Of a DNA stretch of 32,334 nucleotides, positions 7,651-15,512 are shown in pieces. Position 1 is the stretch's first letter. Every line of letters begins with the position of its first letter. This stretch comes from Sphingopyxis sp. (lineage in GTDB: Bacteria; Pseudomonadota; Alphaproteobacteria; Sphingomonadales; Sphingomonadaceae), in NCBI RefSeq assembly GCF_019459305.1, contig NZ_JAIBES010000150.1, forward strand, positions 1-32,334. Direction: 5' to 3'. The position numbers and the translations under genes were made by a program. The notes below the pieces were generated by a model. It did not search any database and was not told the origin of the DNA. It was given only the letters and a program-made list of their open reading frames with translations.

Positions 7651-9954
7651 ATGCGGGAAAAGGAACTGCGCTTCGCCCTGATTTGCTACGGCGGCATCAG
7701 CCTCGCCGTATATATGCACGGCATCACCAAGGAAGTGTGGCGCCTCGCCGCGGCGTCGCGGGCCTTTCATGACGGCGCCCCCCAACAAGGCTCGGGTGCG
7801 GTCTATGGCGAGCTGCTGACCGCCATCGCCACGCGCACCAATGTCCGGCTGCGCATCCTTGCCGACATCGTCGCGGGGGCGAGCGCGGGCGGGATCAACG
7901 GCATTTTCCTCGCGCGCGCGCTCGCGACCGGGCAGTCGCTCGATCCGCTCACCGACCTGTGGCTCGACAGCGCCGACGTCGACAAGCTGATCGACCCCGA
8001 CGCGCGGCCGCTGTCGGCGGCGACCAAATTCTGGGCGGTGCCGATCGCCGGCTGGATGATGAAAAAGCGCGGCAATGTCATCGACCGCACCGTCGGCCAT
8101 GGCGCGCAGGACGAGGTGCGCGCGAAGCTGTCGCGCTTCGTGCGCGCGCGCTGGTTCGAGCCGCCATTCGGCGGCGAGACGTTTGTGAACCTGCTGCTCG
8201 ATGCCTTCGATGCGATGGAGCAGGGCCCGCGCGGGCCGGTACTGGTGCCGGATGGCCAGCCGGTCGACCTGTTCGTGTCGGTCACCGATTTTGCCGGACA
8301 CAGCGTGCCGCTGGCGCTCAACAGCCCGGCGCGGGTGACCGAGGACGAACATCGGCTGATGCTTCATTTTCGCGAGGACAGCCGTACCGGCGCGCGGCTC
8401 GACGATGTGCCAGGACTAACCGCCGCGGCGCGCGCAACCGCCAGCTTTCCGGGCGCCTTTCCGCCCTTCACCTTGCGCGAGCTTGACCGGGTGCTGGACA
8501 AGCGACAGATCGACTGGCCGGGCCGCGATACCTTCATCCGCACCCAGTTGCCCGCGACCGCGGAGGGCGATCCCGCCGACCGGGTGCTGATCGACGGCTC
8601 GGTGCTCGCCAACGCGCCCTTCCGTCCCGCGATTGCAGCGCTGAAACAGCGCCCGGCGCGGCGCGAGATCGATCGGCGTTTCGTCTATATCGACCCCAAG
8701 CCCGATTATCGCTCGATCAGCTTCGGCAAGCCCGCGGCGACCGAAGAGGCACGGCTGCCGGGTTTCCTGCCGACGATCCTCGGCGCGCTCTCCGAAATCC
8801 CTCGCGAACAGCCGATCCGCGAGAATGTCGAAGCGATCGAAGGCATGTCGCGCCGCATCCGCCGCATGCAGCATATCGTCGACGCGATGAAGGTCGAGGT
8901 CGAGGAACAGGTCGCGGCGCTGTTCGGCACCACCTTCTTCCTCGATACGCCGACGGTCGCACGGCTCGAAAAATGGCGGGCGAAAGCGCAGGATCAGGCG
9001 GCGGCGCGCGCGGGTTTTGCCTATTCGCCCTATGGCCATCTCAAGCTGTCGGCGGTGATCGAGGAACTGGCCTCGCTGATCGACCGGCTGCTGCCGCCCG
9101 AGGGCGCGGTACATCAGGCGAACCGGCGGCTGGCCTTATGGGACGAGGCGCGGGCGCGCGGGCTCGACCGGATCTCGGGCAAGAAGGGCGCGGGGGCAAG
9201 CGGCGATGCCATCGCCTTTTTCCGCACCCATGACCTTGGTTTCCGCATCCGCCGCCTGCGTTTTCTGGCGCGCGAACTCGACACCGCGGTCGAGGCGACG
9301 CGCGATGGCCGCGATCCGGTATGCGAGGATATGCGCGAGGCGATCTTTACTGCGCTCGGGCTCTATCTCGATCGGCAGGGCGATGCGTGGCTCGCGGGTC
9401 TCGACCTGCCCGCCGACGCGGGGCCAGGCGACTGGATCGACGCGGTCGCCGCGCGGCGCGACCTGACCGCGATCGACGGCCAAGCCGATAAGCTGATCGC
9501 CGCGGCGCTGGCGGCGATGCCGAAGGATGATCGGCGGACGCTGCTGCTCGCCTATCTCGGCTACCCCTTTTACGATATCGCGACCTTGCCTTTGCTGCAG
9601 GGCGAGGGGTTCGACGAATATGACCCGATCAAGATCGACCGCATCTCGCCGTCCGATGCGACCGCGATCCGTACCGGCGGCGCGGCGGCGATGCTCAAGG
9701 GCATCGAGTTCAACAGCTTCGGGGCTTTCTTCAGCCGTGCCTACCGCGAGAATGACTATCTGTGGGGCCGCCTGCACGGCGCCGACCGGCTGATCGACAT
9801 CGTCGCGAGCAGTGTGGGCGGCGACAAGGGGTTGTCGGCGGAAGAGTTGAAGGCAATCAAGCGCCGTGCGTTTCACGCGATACTGGATGAGGAGGAGGGG
9901 CGGCTGCCGAAGGTTGCGGGGTTGATCGCGGAGTTGAGGGGAGAGATTGGGTAG
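7651..9954 (+). CDS. Patatin-like acyl hydrolase with long C-terminal (DUF3376-type) region
   Basis: This encodes a 767-residue protein. The N-terminal half is a patatin fold: a glycine-rich oxyanion segment YGGISLAVY (residues 13-21), the nucleophile elbow GASAG with Ser78, and the catalytic Asp315 in IDGS, forming the Ser-Asp dyad of patatin lipases. The C-terminal 400 residues match the bacterial patatin-like subgroup carrying DUF3376 and have no transmembrane segment or signal peptide, so the enzyme is probably cytosolic or peripheral. It should hydrolyse phospholipid or other acyl esters; the true substrate is unknown. The ATG at 7651 lacks a clear ribosome binding site but opens directly on the conserved domain. 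It is monocistronic, diverging from the receptor and converging with dnaJ. Confidence 0.9.
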   Translation: MREKELRFALICYGGISLAVYMHGITKEVWRLAAASRAFHDGAPQQGSGAVYGELLTAIATRTNVRLRILADIVAGASAGGINGIFLARALATGQSLDPLTDLWLDSADVDKLIDPDARPLSAATKFWAVPIAGWMMKKRGNVIDRTVGHGAQDEVRAKLSRFVRARWFEPPFGGETFVNLLLDAFDAMEQGPRGPVLVPDGQPVDLFVSVTDFAGHSVPLALNSPARVTEDEHRLMLHFREDSRTGARLDDVPGLTAAARATASFPGAFPPFTLRELDRVLDKRQIDWPGRDTFIRTQLPATAEGDPADRVLIDGSVLANAPFRPAIAALKQRPARREIDRRFVYIDPKPDYRSISFGKPAATEEARLPGFLPTILGALSEIPREQPIRENVEAIEGMSRRIRRMQHIVDAMKVEVEEQVAALFGTTFFLDTPTVARLEKWRAKAQDQAAARAGFAYSPYGHLKLSAVIEELASLIDRLLPPEGAVHQANRRLALWDEARARGLDRISGKKGAGASGDAIAFFRTHDLGFRIRRLRFLARELDTAVEATRDGRDPVCEDMREAIFTALGLYLDRQGDAWLAGLDLPADAGPGDWIDAVAARRDLTAIDGQADKLIAAALAAMPKDDRRTLLLAYLGYPFYDIATLPLLQGEGFDEYDPIKIDRISPSDATAIRTGGAAAMLKGIEFNSFGAFFSRAYRENDYLWGRLHGADRLIDIVASSVGGDKGLSAEELKAIKRRAFHAILDEEEGRLPKVAGLIAELRGEIG

Positions 9955-9961
9955 CATATCC

Positions 9962-10044
9962 CGTCATTGCGAGCGGAGGGAAGCAATCCAGAGCGGTTTA
10001 CGCCTACTCTGGACTGCCGCGTCGCTTTGCTCCTCGCGATGACG
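9962..10044. repeat. Dispersed palindrome, CGTCATTGCGAGC family
   Basis: An imperfect inverted repeat of 83 bases: the left arm begins CGTCATTGCGAGCGGAGGG, the right arm ends CTCCTCGCGATGACG, and the centre has CCAGAG/CTCTGG. It fills the space between two convergent genes (patatin and dnaJ). Repeats of this type are common in Sphingomonadales intergenic regions from my general knowledge; they may act as mRNA 3' ends. Confidence 0.75.
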
Positions 10045-10067
10045 ACGTTGAGGGAGCGACGAGCTAC

Positions 10068-11189
10068 CTAATCCCGCAAATCGTCCCACATATCCTTGAT
10101 TCGCCCGAAAAAGCCCTGGCTCGCCGGACATTCGTCGCCGGTCTCGGTCTCGCGAAACTCGGCGAGCAATTCCTTTTGGCGGGCGCTGAGCTTCGTGGGC
10201 GTTTCGACATCGACCTGCACGACCAGATCGCCATGGCCGCGGCCATTAAGCACCGGCATCCCGGCGCCGCGCTGGCGCAATTGCTTGCCCGACTGGATGC
10301 CCGCGGGAATGTTGATGTCGTGCTTGGCACCGTCGAGGCCGGGAAGGCTGATCTCGCCCCCCAAGGCCGCCGTGGTGAAGCTGATCGGCGCGCGGGTGAA
10401 CAGCGTGGTGCCTTCGCGTTCGAACACCTTGTGCCGCGCCATGTGCAGGAAAATATAAAGGTCGCCCGGCGCCGCGCCGCGCGCGCCGCTCTCCCCTTCG
10501 CCCGACAGGCGGATGCGGGTGCCTTCGTCGACCCCGGCAGGGATGTTGACGGTCAGCGTCTTGCGCCGGTCGACGCGGCCTTCGCCATGGCATGAGTTGC
10601 ACGGGTCGGCGATGACCTCGCCCGCGCCCTGACAGGTCGGGCAGGTGCGCTCGACCATGAAGAAACCCTGTTGCGCGCGTACCTTGCCGTGACCGGCGCA
10701 GGTCGCGCAGCGGCTGGTCTGGGTGCCGGGCTTGGCGCCCGATCCGTCGCACGCGTCGCAGCGCGCCGCGACATCGACCTGGATCTCGCGGGTGATCCCG
10801 GTGAAGGCATCCTCCAGCCGGATTTCCATGTCGTAGCGCAGGTCAGCGCCGCGCGCGGGACCGCGTTGCTGCCGCCCGCCGCCGAAAGCCGAGCCGAAGA
10901 TCGATTCGAAAATATCGCCAATGTCGCCGAAATCGGCCCCGGCCCCCGGCCCGCCGCCGCCGCGCACGCCTTCCTTGCCGAACCGGTCATAGGCGGCGCG
11001 CTTTTGCGGATCGCGCAGGCAGTCATAAGCTTCGCTGATCGCCTTGAAGCGGGCCTCGCTGTCTTTGCACCCCGGATTCTTGTCGGGGTGAAATTTCATG
11101 GCCAGTTTGCGGTACCTGGACTTCAGCGTTGCCTCGTCGGCGGTGCGATCGCATTCGAGCAGTTCGTAATAGTCGATGTCGAGACTCAT
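10068..11189 (-). CDS. dnaJ: Chaperone protein DnaJ (Hsp40)
   Basis: A 373-residue co-chaperone that stimulates DnaK ATPase and delivers unfolded proteins. It has an N-terminal J domain (DYYELLECDRTADEATLKSR, with HPD in KFHPDKNPG), a Gly/Phe-rich linker (residues 70-110), and four CxxCxGxG zinc repeats (CDACDGSG, CATCAGHG, CPTCQGAG, CNSCHGEG). The C-terminal substrate-binding domains follow. The ATG at 11189 (MSLDIDYYELL) fits the family; nine extra codons upstream (from 11216) would run toward the repeat and are not expected. It lies downstream of dnaK on the same strand, separated by 152 bases mostly filled by a palindromic repeat, so coupling to dnaK may be modified. Confidence 0.97.
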   Translation of the reverse strand: MSLDIDYYELLECDRTADEATLKSRYRKLAMKFHPDKNPGCKDSEARFKAISEAYDCLRDPQKRAAYDRFGKEGVRGGGGPGAGADFGDIGDIFESIFGSAFGGGRQQRGPARGADLRYDMEIRLEDAFTGITREIQVDVAARCDACDGSGAKPGTQTSRCATCAGHGKVRAQQGFFMVERTCPTCQGAGEVIADPCNSCHGEGRVDRRKTLTVNIPAGVDEGTRIRLSGEGESGARGAAPGDLYIFLHMARHKVFEREGTTLFTRAPISFTTAALGGEISLPGLDGAKHDINIPAGIQSGKQLRQRGAGMPVLNGRGHGDLVVQVDVETPTKLSARQKELLAEFRETETGDECPASQGFFGRIKDMWDDLRD

Positions 11190-11209
11190 GGTCGGCTCAT
11201 GCCCCTGAG

Positions 11210-11336
11210 GGTGCATCCCTTCGAGACGGGCCTTCGATTTCGCTCAGTCCCTCCTCAGGGCGAACGGATAAAGATACACCGTTCGCCCTGAGGAGCCATT
11301 GAGCTTGTCGAAATGGCGTCTCGAAGGGCATGCCCT
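11210..11336. repeat. Long dispersed palindrome between dnaK and dnaJ (CGTTCGCCCTGAG family)
   Basis: A near-perfect long inverted repeat: left arm CCCTTCGAGACG... to CCTCAGGGCGAACGG, right arm CCGTTCGCCCTGAGGAG... to CGTCTCGAAGGG, with a short A/T-containing loop. The core CGTTCGCCCTGAG and TTGTCGAA segments recur at 16879-16980. In RNA it would fold as a very stable hairpin inside the dnaK-dnaJ transcript. Confidence 0.8.
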
Positions 11337-11341
11337 AACGC

Positions 11342-13249
11342 TTATTTCTTGTCGTCTTCGACTTCGGAGAATTCGGCATCGACGACATCTTCGTCGGTCT
11401 TTGCCTCGCCAGCATCGTCGGCGCCGGGGGACGCGGCGGCCTGCTGTTCCTTCTCGTAAATCGCCTGGCCCAGTTTCATCGCGACCTGCGCGAGCGCCTG
11501 GCTCTTTTCGGTCATCGCGGCGCTGTCGCCGCCTTCGACCGCGGTCTTGGCTTCGGCCACCGCCGCTTCGATCTCGGCCTTCAGCGCCGCGTCGACCTTG
11601 TCGCCATGCTCGACGAGCTGGCGTTCGGTCGAGTGGATCAGGCTTTCGGCGTTGTTCTTCGCTTCGGCGGCTTCGCGGCGCACCTTGTCCTCTTCGGCGA
11701 ACTGCTCGGCGTCCTTGACCATCTGGTCGATGTCCGCGTCACTGAGGCCGCCGCTGGCCTGGATCTTGATCTGCTGTTCCTTGCCGGTGCCCTTGTCCTT
11801 GGCGTGAACCGACACGATGCCATTGGCGTCGATGTCGAAGGTCACTTCGATCTGCGGCACGCCGCGCGGGGCGGGGGGAATGCCGACCAGATCGAACTGG
11901 CCGAGCATCTTGTTGTCCTGCGCCATTTCGCGCTCACCCTGGAACACGCGGATCGTCACCGCCGACTGGTTGTCGTCAGCGGTCGAATAGACCTGCGACT
12001 TTTTGGTCGGGATCGTCGTGTTGCGGTCGATCATCTTGGTCATGATGCCGCCCAGCGTCTCGATAACCAGCGACAGCGGGGTTACGTCGAGCAGCAGCAC
12101 GTCCTTGACGTCGCCCTGCAGCACGCCGGCCTGGATCGCGGCGCCGATGGCGACGACTTCATCGGGGTTCACGCCGGTGTGCGGTTCCTTGCCAAAGAAG
12201 TCCTTCACGACTTCGCGCACCCGCGGCATGCGCGTCATGCCGCCGACAAGCACGACTTCGTCGATCGCGCTCGCCGAAATGCCGGCGTCCTTGATCGCCT
12301 TCTTGCAGGGTTCCAGCGTGCGCTTGACAAGCTCTTCGACCAGCTTTTCCAGGTCGGCGCGGGTGATCGTCTTGACCAGATGCTTCGGCCCGTTGGCGTC
12401 GGCGGTGATGAACGGCAGGTTGACCTCGGTCGTCGCCGCGGACGACAGCTCGATCTTCGCCTTTTCGGCAGCTTCCTTCAGGCGCTGGAGCGCGAGCTTG
12501 TCGCCGCGCAGGTCAATGCCTTCGTCCTTCTTGAAGGTATCGGCGAGGAATTCGACGACCTTGCTGTCGAAATCTTCGCCGCCCAGGAAGGTGTCGCCGT
12601 TGGTCGACTTCACTTCGAACACGCCGTCACCCACCTCGAGGATCGAGATGTCGAAGGTGCCGCCGCCAAGGTCATAGACCGCGATCGTCTTGTTCTCGGT
12701 TTTGTCGAGGCCGTAGGCGAGCGCTGCCGCGGTCGGCTCGTTGATGATGCGCAGGACTTCAAGGCCGGCGATCTTGCCAGCATCCTTGGTCGCCTGCCGC
12801 TGGGCGTCGTTGAAGTAGGCGGGAACAGTGATCACCGCCTGCGTCACGGTTTCGCCCAGATAGCTCTCGGCGGTTTCCTTCATCTTCTGCAGGATGAAGG
12901 CGGAAATCTGCGACGGCGAATAATCCTCGCCGCCTGCCTTGACCCACGCGTCGCCGTTGGTGCCCTTGACGATCGTGTAAGGGACGAGCTCGGTATCCTT
13001 CTTGGTGATCGGATCGTCGAAGCGGCGGCCGATCAGGCGCTTCACTGCGAACACGGTGTTTTCGGGGTTGGTGACCGCCTGGCGCTTGGCCGGCTGGCCG
13101 ATCAGGCGCTCGCCATCCTTGGCAAAGGCCACGATCGACGGCGTCGTCCGCGTGCCTTCGACATTTTCGATAACCTTGGGCTTGCCGCCTTCCATCACCG
13201 CGACACAGCTGTTGGTGGTGCCGAGGTCGATCCCGATCACTTTTGCCAT
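11342..13249 (-). CDS. dnaK: Chaperone protein DnaK (Hsp70)
   Basis: A 635-residue ATP-dependent chaperone. The N-terminal ATPase domain opens [20 protein letters not shown]. It contains the phosphate motifs [20 protein letters not shown] and [12 protein letters not shown], plus [14 protein letters not shown]. The linker [12 protein letters not shown] leads into the beta-sandwich substrate domain and a helical lid rich in Glu/Lys. It ends with the acidic tail typical of proteobacterial DnaK ([17 protein letters not shown]). It is the first gene before dnaJ and is preceded by a heat-shock-type promoter. The gene is complete. Confidence 0.98.
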   Translation of the reverse strand: MAKVIGIDLGTTNSCVAVMEGGKPKVIENVEGTRTTPSIVAFAKDGERLIGQPAKRQAVTNPENTVFAVKRLIGRRFDDPITKKDTELVPYTIVKGTNGDAWVKAGGEDYSPSQISAFILQKMKETAESYLGETVTQAVITVPAYFNDAQRQATKDAGKIAGLEVLRIINEPTAAALAYGLDKTENKTIAVYDLGGGTFDISILEVGDGVFEVKSTNGDTFLGGEDFDSKVVEFLADTFKKDEGIDLRGDKLALQRLKEAAEKAKIELSSAATTEVNLPFITADANGPKHLVKTITRADLEKLVEELVKRTLEPCKKAIKDAGISASAIDEVVLVGGMTRMPRVREVVKDFFGKEPHTGVNPDEVVAIGAAIQAGVLQGDVKDVLLLDVTPLSLVIETLGGIMTKMIDRNTTIPTKKSQVYSTADDNQSAVTIRVFQGEREMAQDNKMLGQFDLVGIPPAPRGVPQIEVTFDIDANGIVSVHAKDKGTGKEQQIKIQASGGLSDADIDQMVKDAEQFAEEDKVRREAAEAKNNAESLIHSTERQLVEHGDKVDAALKAEIEAAVAEAKTAVEGGDSAAMTEKSQALAQVAMKLGQAIYEKEQQAAASPGADDAGEAKTDEDVVDAEFSEVEDDKK

Positions 13250-13317
13250 TTGTTACTCGTCCTTGTTGCTTCTGCGGCGCCCTGAAAAGGCACGCCTGAC
13301 ATGGGGTTCTGGGCGCG

Positions 13318-13345
13318 ATATAGGTGCGCTAATCCTTGGCACAAG
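13318..13345 (-). promoter_or_regulatory. Putative RpoH (sigma-32) promoter of dnaK
   Basis: On the minus strand CTTG (13345-13342) is followed after exactly 17 bases by CCTATAT (13324-13318). This fits the alphaproteobacterial heat-shock consensus CTTG-N17-CYTATNT. It lies about 70 bases before the dnaK ATG, as expected for a major heat-shock operon. Confidence 0.65.
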
Positions 13346-13402
13346 GGCTTTGAAGGCTTATCGGGGATGCGAAATCATGCACCGTCACGGAGTCCTCCCG
13401 AA

Positions 13403-13933
13403 ATGAAACCTTTTGCCATTGCCGCCCTCGCCGCTACCGCGCTCACTCTGACGGCGTGCGGGGAAAAGCTGGGCGCGGCCAAGCCGCTCAATGTCGTCAG
13501 CGGTCATATCGTGATGGGTGCCACCCCTGATCGCCCCGCGGTCGGCTATTTCCGGGTTCAGGGTGGGCCGCAGTCGGTCGAACTGGTCGCGGTGACCGCC
13601 GACCTCGCGCAGCGGGTCGAAATGCACGAAAGCGTGCGCGAAAACGGCATGATGACGATGAAGCCACTGGCGCGCGCCGCTGTCCCGGCGAAGGGCGAGC
13701 TGGTGTTCAAGCAGGGCGGCAAGCATCTGATGATCTGGGGCATCAACGGCGCTGCGGTACGTGCAGGCAAGCTGCCGATGGCGTTTGTGTTCACCAACAA
13801 CAACAATGAACGCATCCTGTTCGACATGGTGATCAAGCCGGCCGAGGGCGCGGCGGGTGGCGAAGCGGCGATGGACCATGACGCAATGGGGCATGGCGAA
13901 GACAAGGCGGCGCCGGACGCAGCCCCGAAGTAA
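13403..13933 (+). CDS. PCuAC-type copper chaperone lipoprotein (DUF461)
   Basis: A 176-residue exported protein. The signal MKPFAIAALAATALTLTAC ends in a lipobox, with Cys19 as the probable lipidation site. The mature part has the PCuAC fold signature: GYFRVQGG, VEMHESVRENGMMTMKPL and GGKHLMIWGI, whose histidines and methionines bind Cu(I) in characterised members. The C-terminal tail is His/Met/Asp-rich (MDHDAMGHGED) and may add metal binding. Such proteins deliver copper to cytochrome oxidase or hold periplasmic copper. The ATG at 13403 has GGAG about ten bases upstream; the frame is open further back but that would overlap the dnaK promoter. It is transcribed divergently from dnaK. Copper binding is inferred from family motifs. 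Confidence 0.88.
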   Translation: MKPFAIAALAATALTLTACGEKLGAAKPLNVVSGHIVMGATPDRPAVGYFRVQGGPQSVELVAVTADLAQRVEMHESVRENGMMTMKPLARAAVPAKGELVFKQGGKHLMIWGINGAAVRAGKLPMAFVFTNNNNERILFDMVIKPAEGAAGGEAAMDHDAMGHGEDKAAPDAAPK

Positions 13934-13939
13934 GCGCGG

Positions 13940-14416
13940 GTGCCGCGCACCTCGCGACCCCTGACCAGCGGCGAAATCGCGCTCGCCCGGAGCGTGTTCG
14001 GCGACGCGATTGCTTATGACCTCGTCCGCATCTGCCATCACAAATGGATATTCTTCCAGCCTCGCGGCGTTGTGATGGCGCCGATGGGCAGCCTGCATTT
14101 CAACCCGCATGGCGAGCTCTATTGCGACGATTTCAGCGCCGCGTCGCAGCGGCTGCAAGGGCTTTTCGTCCACGAAATGACGCATGTCTGGCAGGCGCAA
14201 ACGCGTGGGCGCTGGTATCTGGTGCTGATGCGCCACCCGTTCGCGACTTATAGCTACAGCCTCAAGCCCGGCTGGTTGCTCGAACGATACGGGCTGGAAC
14301 AGCAGGCGGAAATTGTCCGCCACTACTGGCTGCTGACACAGGGCATGGTCGTCGGCGGCGGTCCGGGGGTCGAGGCCTATCGCGCAATATTGCCCGAGGA
14401 ATGGGGCACTTCATGA
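13940..14416 (+). CDS. Small HExxH protein of unknown function (sphingomonad 'vgr-related' type)
   Basis: A 158-residue protein starting at GTG 13940, seven bases after the upstream stop. It contains HEMTH at residues 78-82, an HExxH zinc motif, in the context GLFVHEMTHVWQAQ, which resembles minimal metallopeptidase-like cores. No signal peptide or membrane segment is seen. Similar sphingomonad proteins are often labelled vgr-related, but I see no VgrG or type VI features. Its stop overlaps the next gene's start (ATGA at 14413), implying translational coupling with the membrane protein downstream. A catalytic role is unproven; the third zinc ligand is not obvious, though Glu residues near 128-133 (GLEQQAE) are candidates. 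Confidence 0.75.
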   Translation: MPRTSRPLTSGEIALARSVFGDAIAYDLVRICHHKWIFFQPRGVVMAPMGSLHFNPHGELYCDDFSAASQRLQGLFVHEMTHVWQAQTRGRWYLVLMRHPFATYSYSLKPGWLLERYGLEQQAEIVRHYWLLTQGMVVGGGPGVEAYRAILPEEWGTS

Positions 14417-14985
14417 ACGATTTTGAATTCGTCTTCGTGCTTTACAGCCTGCTGCTCGGCCTCTCGATGGTCGAGCTGCTCGGCGGATTGGGCCGGGCGC
14501 TCGAGGTGCGCTTTGCGGCGCAGGCGGAGCGCGAGACGTTTTCGATCGGCTGGCTGACTCCGCTGCTCGCGATCTTTGTGATGCTCGACCTTCTGTCCTT
14601 CTGGAGCGCGGCGTGGGTCGCGCGCGGCAGCATTGCGGTGTCGACCACGACTCTGATGGCGGTCGCCGCCTTTGCCAGCGTCTATTTCCTCGCGGCGCGC
14701 TTGGTCTTTCCCTCGCATCCCGGGGGGTTCGCCAATCTCGACGTCCATTATTTCCGCGTCCGACGGATCGTGCTGGGGTTGTTGCTGGTGCTGCTGGTGG
14801 CGCAGCTTGGCTATTATCTGTCGCTCCCCGATTTGGCGGCGAGCCTGGCGCGCCCGATCGCGTGGATCATGACGCTCGTTCTCGTGGCGCTGATGGCGGC
14901 CGCGATGGTCGTGAAGGATCGCCGCTGGAGTATCGCGATCCTGTCGCTGCTGGTCGCGCGCTATGTTGTGATCTATCTCATCTAA
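14413..14985 (+). CDS. Six-helix integral membrane protein, unknown function
   Basis: A 190-residue hydrophobic protein with about six predicted transmembrane segments: near residues 5-25, 44-68, 75-98, 115-135, 148-168 and 173-190. The start at 14413 overlaps the preceding stop as ATGA. An in-frame ATG at 14401 abuts the purine-rich GAGGA and so is less likely to be the start. I recognise no family motif. The tight packing with the HEMTH protein upstream and the PH-domain protein downstream (15 bases) suggests a small operon at the membrane. Function unknown. Confidence 0.8.
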   Translation: MNDFEFVFVLYSLLLGLSMVELLGGLGRALEVRFAAQAERETFSIGWLTPLLAIFVMLDLLSFWSAAWVARGSIAVSTTTLMAVAAFASVYFLAARLVFPSHPGGFANLDVHYFRVRRIVLGLLLVLLVAQLGYYLSLPDLAASLARPIAWIMTLVLVALMAAAMVVKDRRWSIAILSLLVARYVVIYLI

Positions 14986-15000
14986 ACGAAGGAGATGCCC

Positions 15001-15444
15001 ATGCCAGAAGTCCTCGACCGCTTTCGTTCTTCGACCTGGGGCTGGCTGCGCGGAACGCTGCTCGGGTGGCTGACCTTGCTCCTGTGCCTCGTCGGCGTTG
15101 GCTTCCTCATCATTCTGATCCAGTGGATCCGCTTTCTCGACGTCACCTATGAATTGACCGAGGACCGGCTGATCCTGCGCAAGGGCATTTTCGTCAAAAG
15201 CATCGACGAAATCGAGCTGTACCGCGTCAAGGACGTGCGGATGGATTTCACCCTGATCAGCCAATGGGTGGGGATCGGCACCATCAGCATCGATTCGAGC
15301 GACGAGACGACGCGCGCGGGCGCGCTGGTGATGCCCTATATCGAGCGCGCCGCCCAGCGGCGCGAGGAAATGCGGCAGCTGGTCGATGCGGCGCGGCAAA
15401 AACGCCGGGTGCGCGAACTCGATGTTTCGAGCGATTTGCTCTGA
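15001..15444 (+). CDS. Bacterial PH-domain (YdbS/YdbT-like) membrane-anchored protein
   Basis: A 147-residue protein. A single transmembrane helix spans residues 20-43 (GWLTLLLCLVGVGFLIILIQ). It is followed by a bacterial PH domain with the usual signature: YELTEDRLILRKGIF, then EIELYRVKDVRM and GIGTISIDSSD. The C-terminus is charged and helical. PH-like domains of this sort occur in membrane proteins of unclear role. AAGGAG at 14989-14994 sits six bases before the ATG at 15001; the ATG at 14995 directly abuts it, so 15001 is the start. It is the last gene of the overlapping trio beginning at 13940. Confidence 0.85.
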   Translation: MPEVLDRFRSSTWGWLRGTLLGWLTLLLCLVGVGFLIILIQWIRFLDVTYELTEDRLILRKGIFVKSIDEIELYRVKDVRMDFTLISQWVGIGTISIDSSDETTRAGALVMPYIERAAQRREEMRQLVDAARQKRRVRELDVSSDLL

Positions 15445-15512
15445 GCCGACAATTAGCGGCGCGGGCAATTACGGGCTAGCCAGCGGGACGGCGTTCGTCC
15501 TATGTTCCGCTG

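Noticed and set aside
7651..9954. Patatin as an effector of a CBASS-type anti-phage system
   Set aside because: No nucleotide cyclase, ubiquitin-like or other defence genes lie next to it; neighbours are a receptor gene and dnaJ. DUF3376-type patatins are common stand-alone genes.
7516..9957. Several long minus-strand frames opposite the patatin gene
   Set aside because: They carry no motifs, while the plus strand shows an intact patatin active site across the same region.
9962..10044. CRISPR or tRNA-like reading of the palindromic repeats
   Set aside because: The repeats are single imperfect inverted units without regularly spaced direct repeats, and none has an acceptor/T-arm pattern.
11606..13285. 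559-codon plus-strand open frame opposite dnaK
   Set aside because: A classic antisense shadow of dnaK in GC-rich genomes; the sequence is low in family-like features and lies wholly opposite a certain gene.
13940..14416. Type VI secretion link suggested by the 'vgr-related' label
   Set aside because: No VgrG-like repeat or spike domain is visible and no other type VI genes are present.
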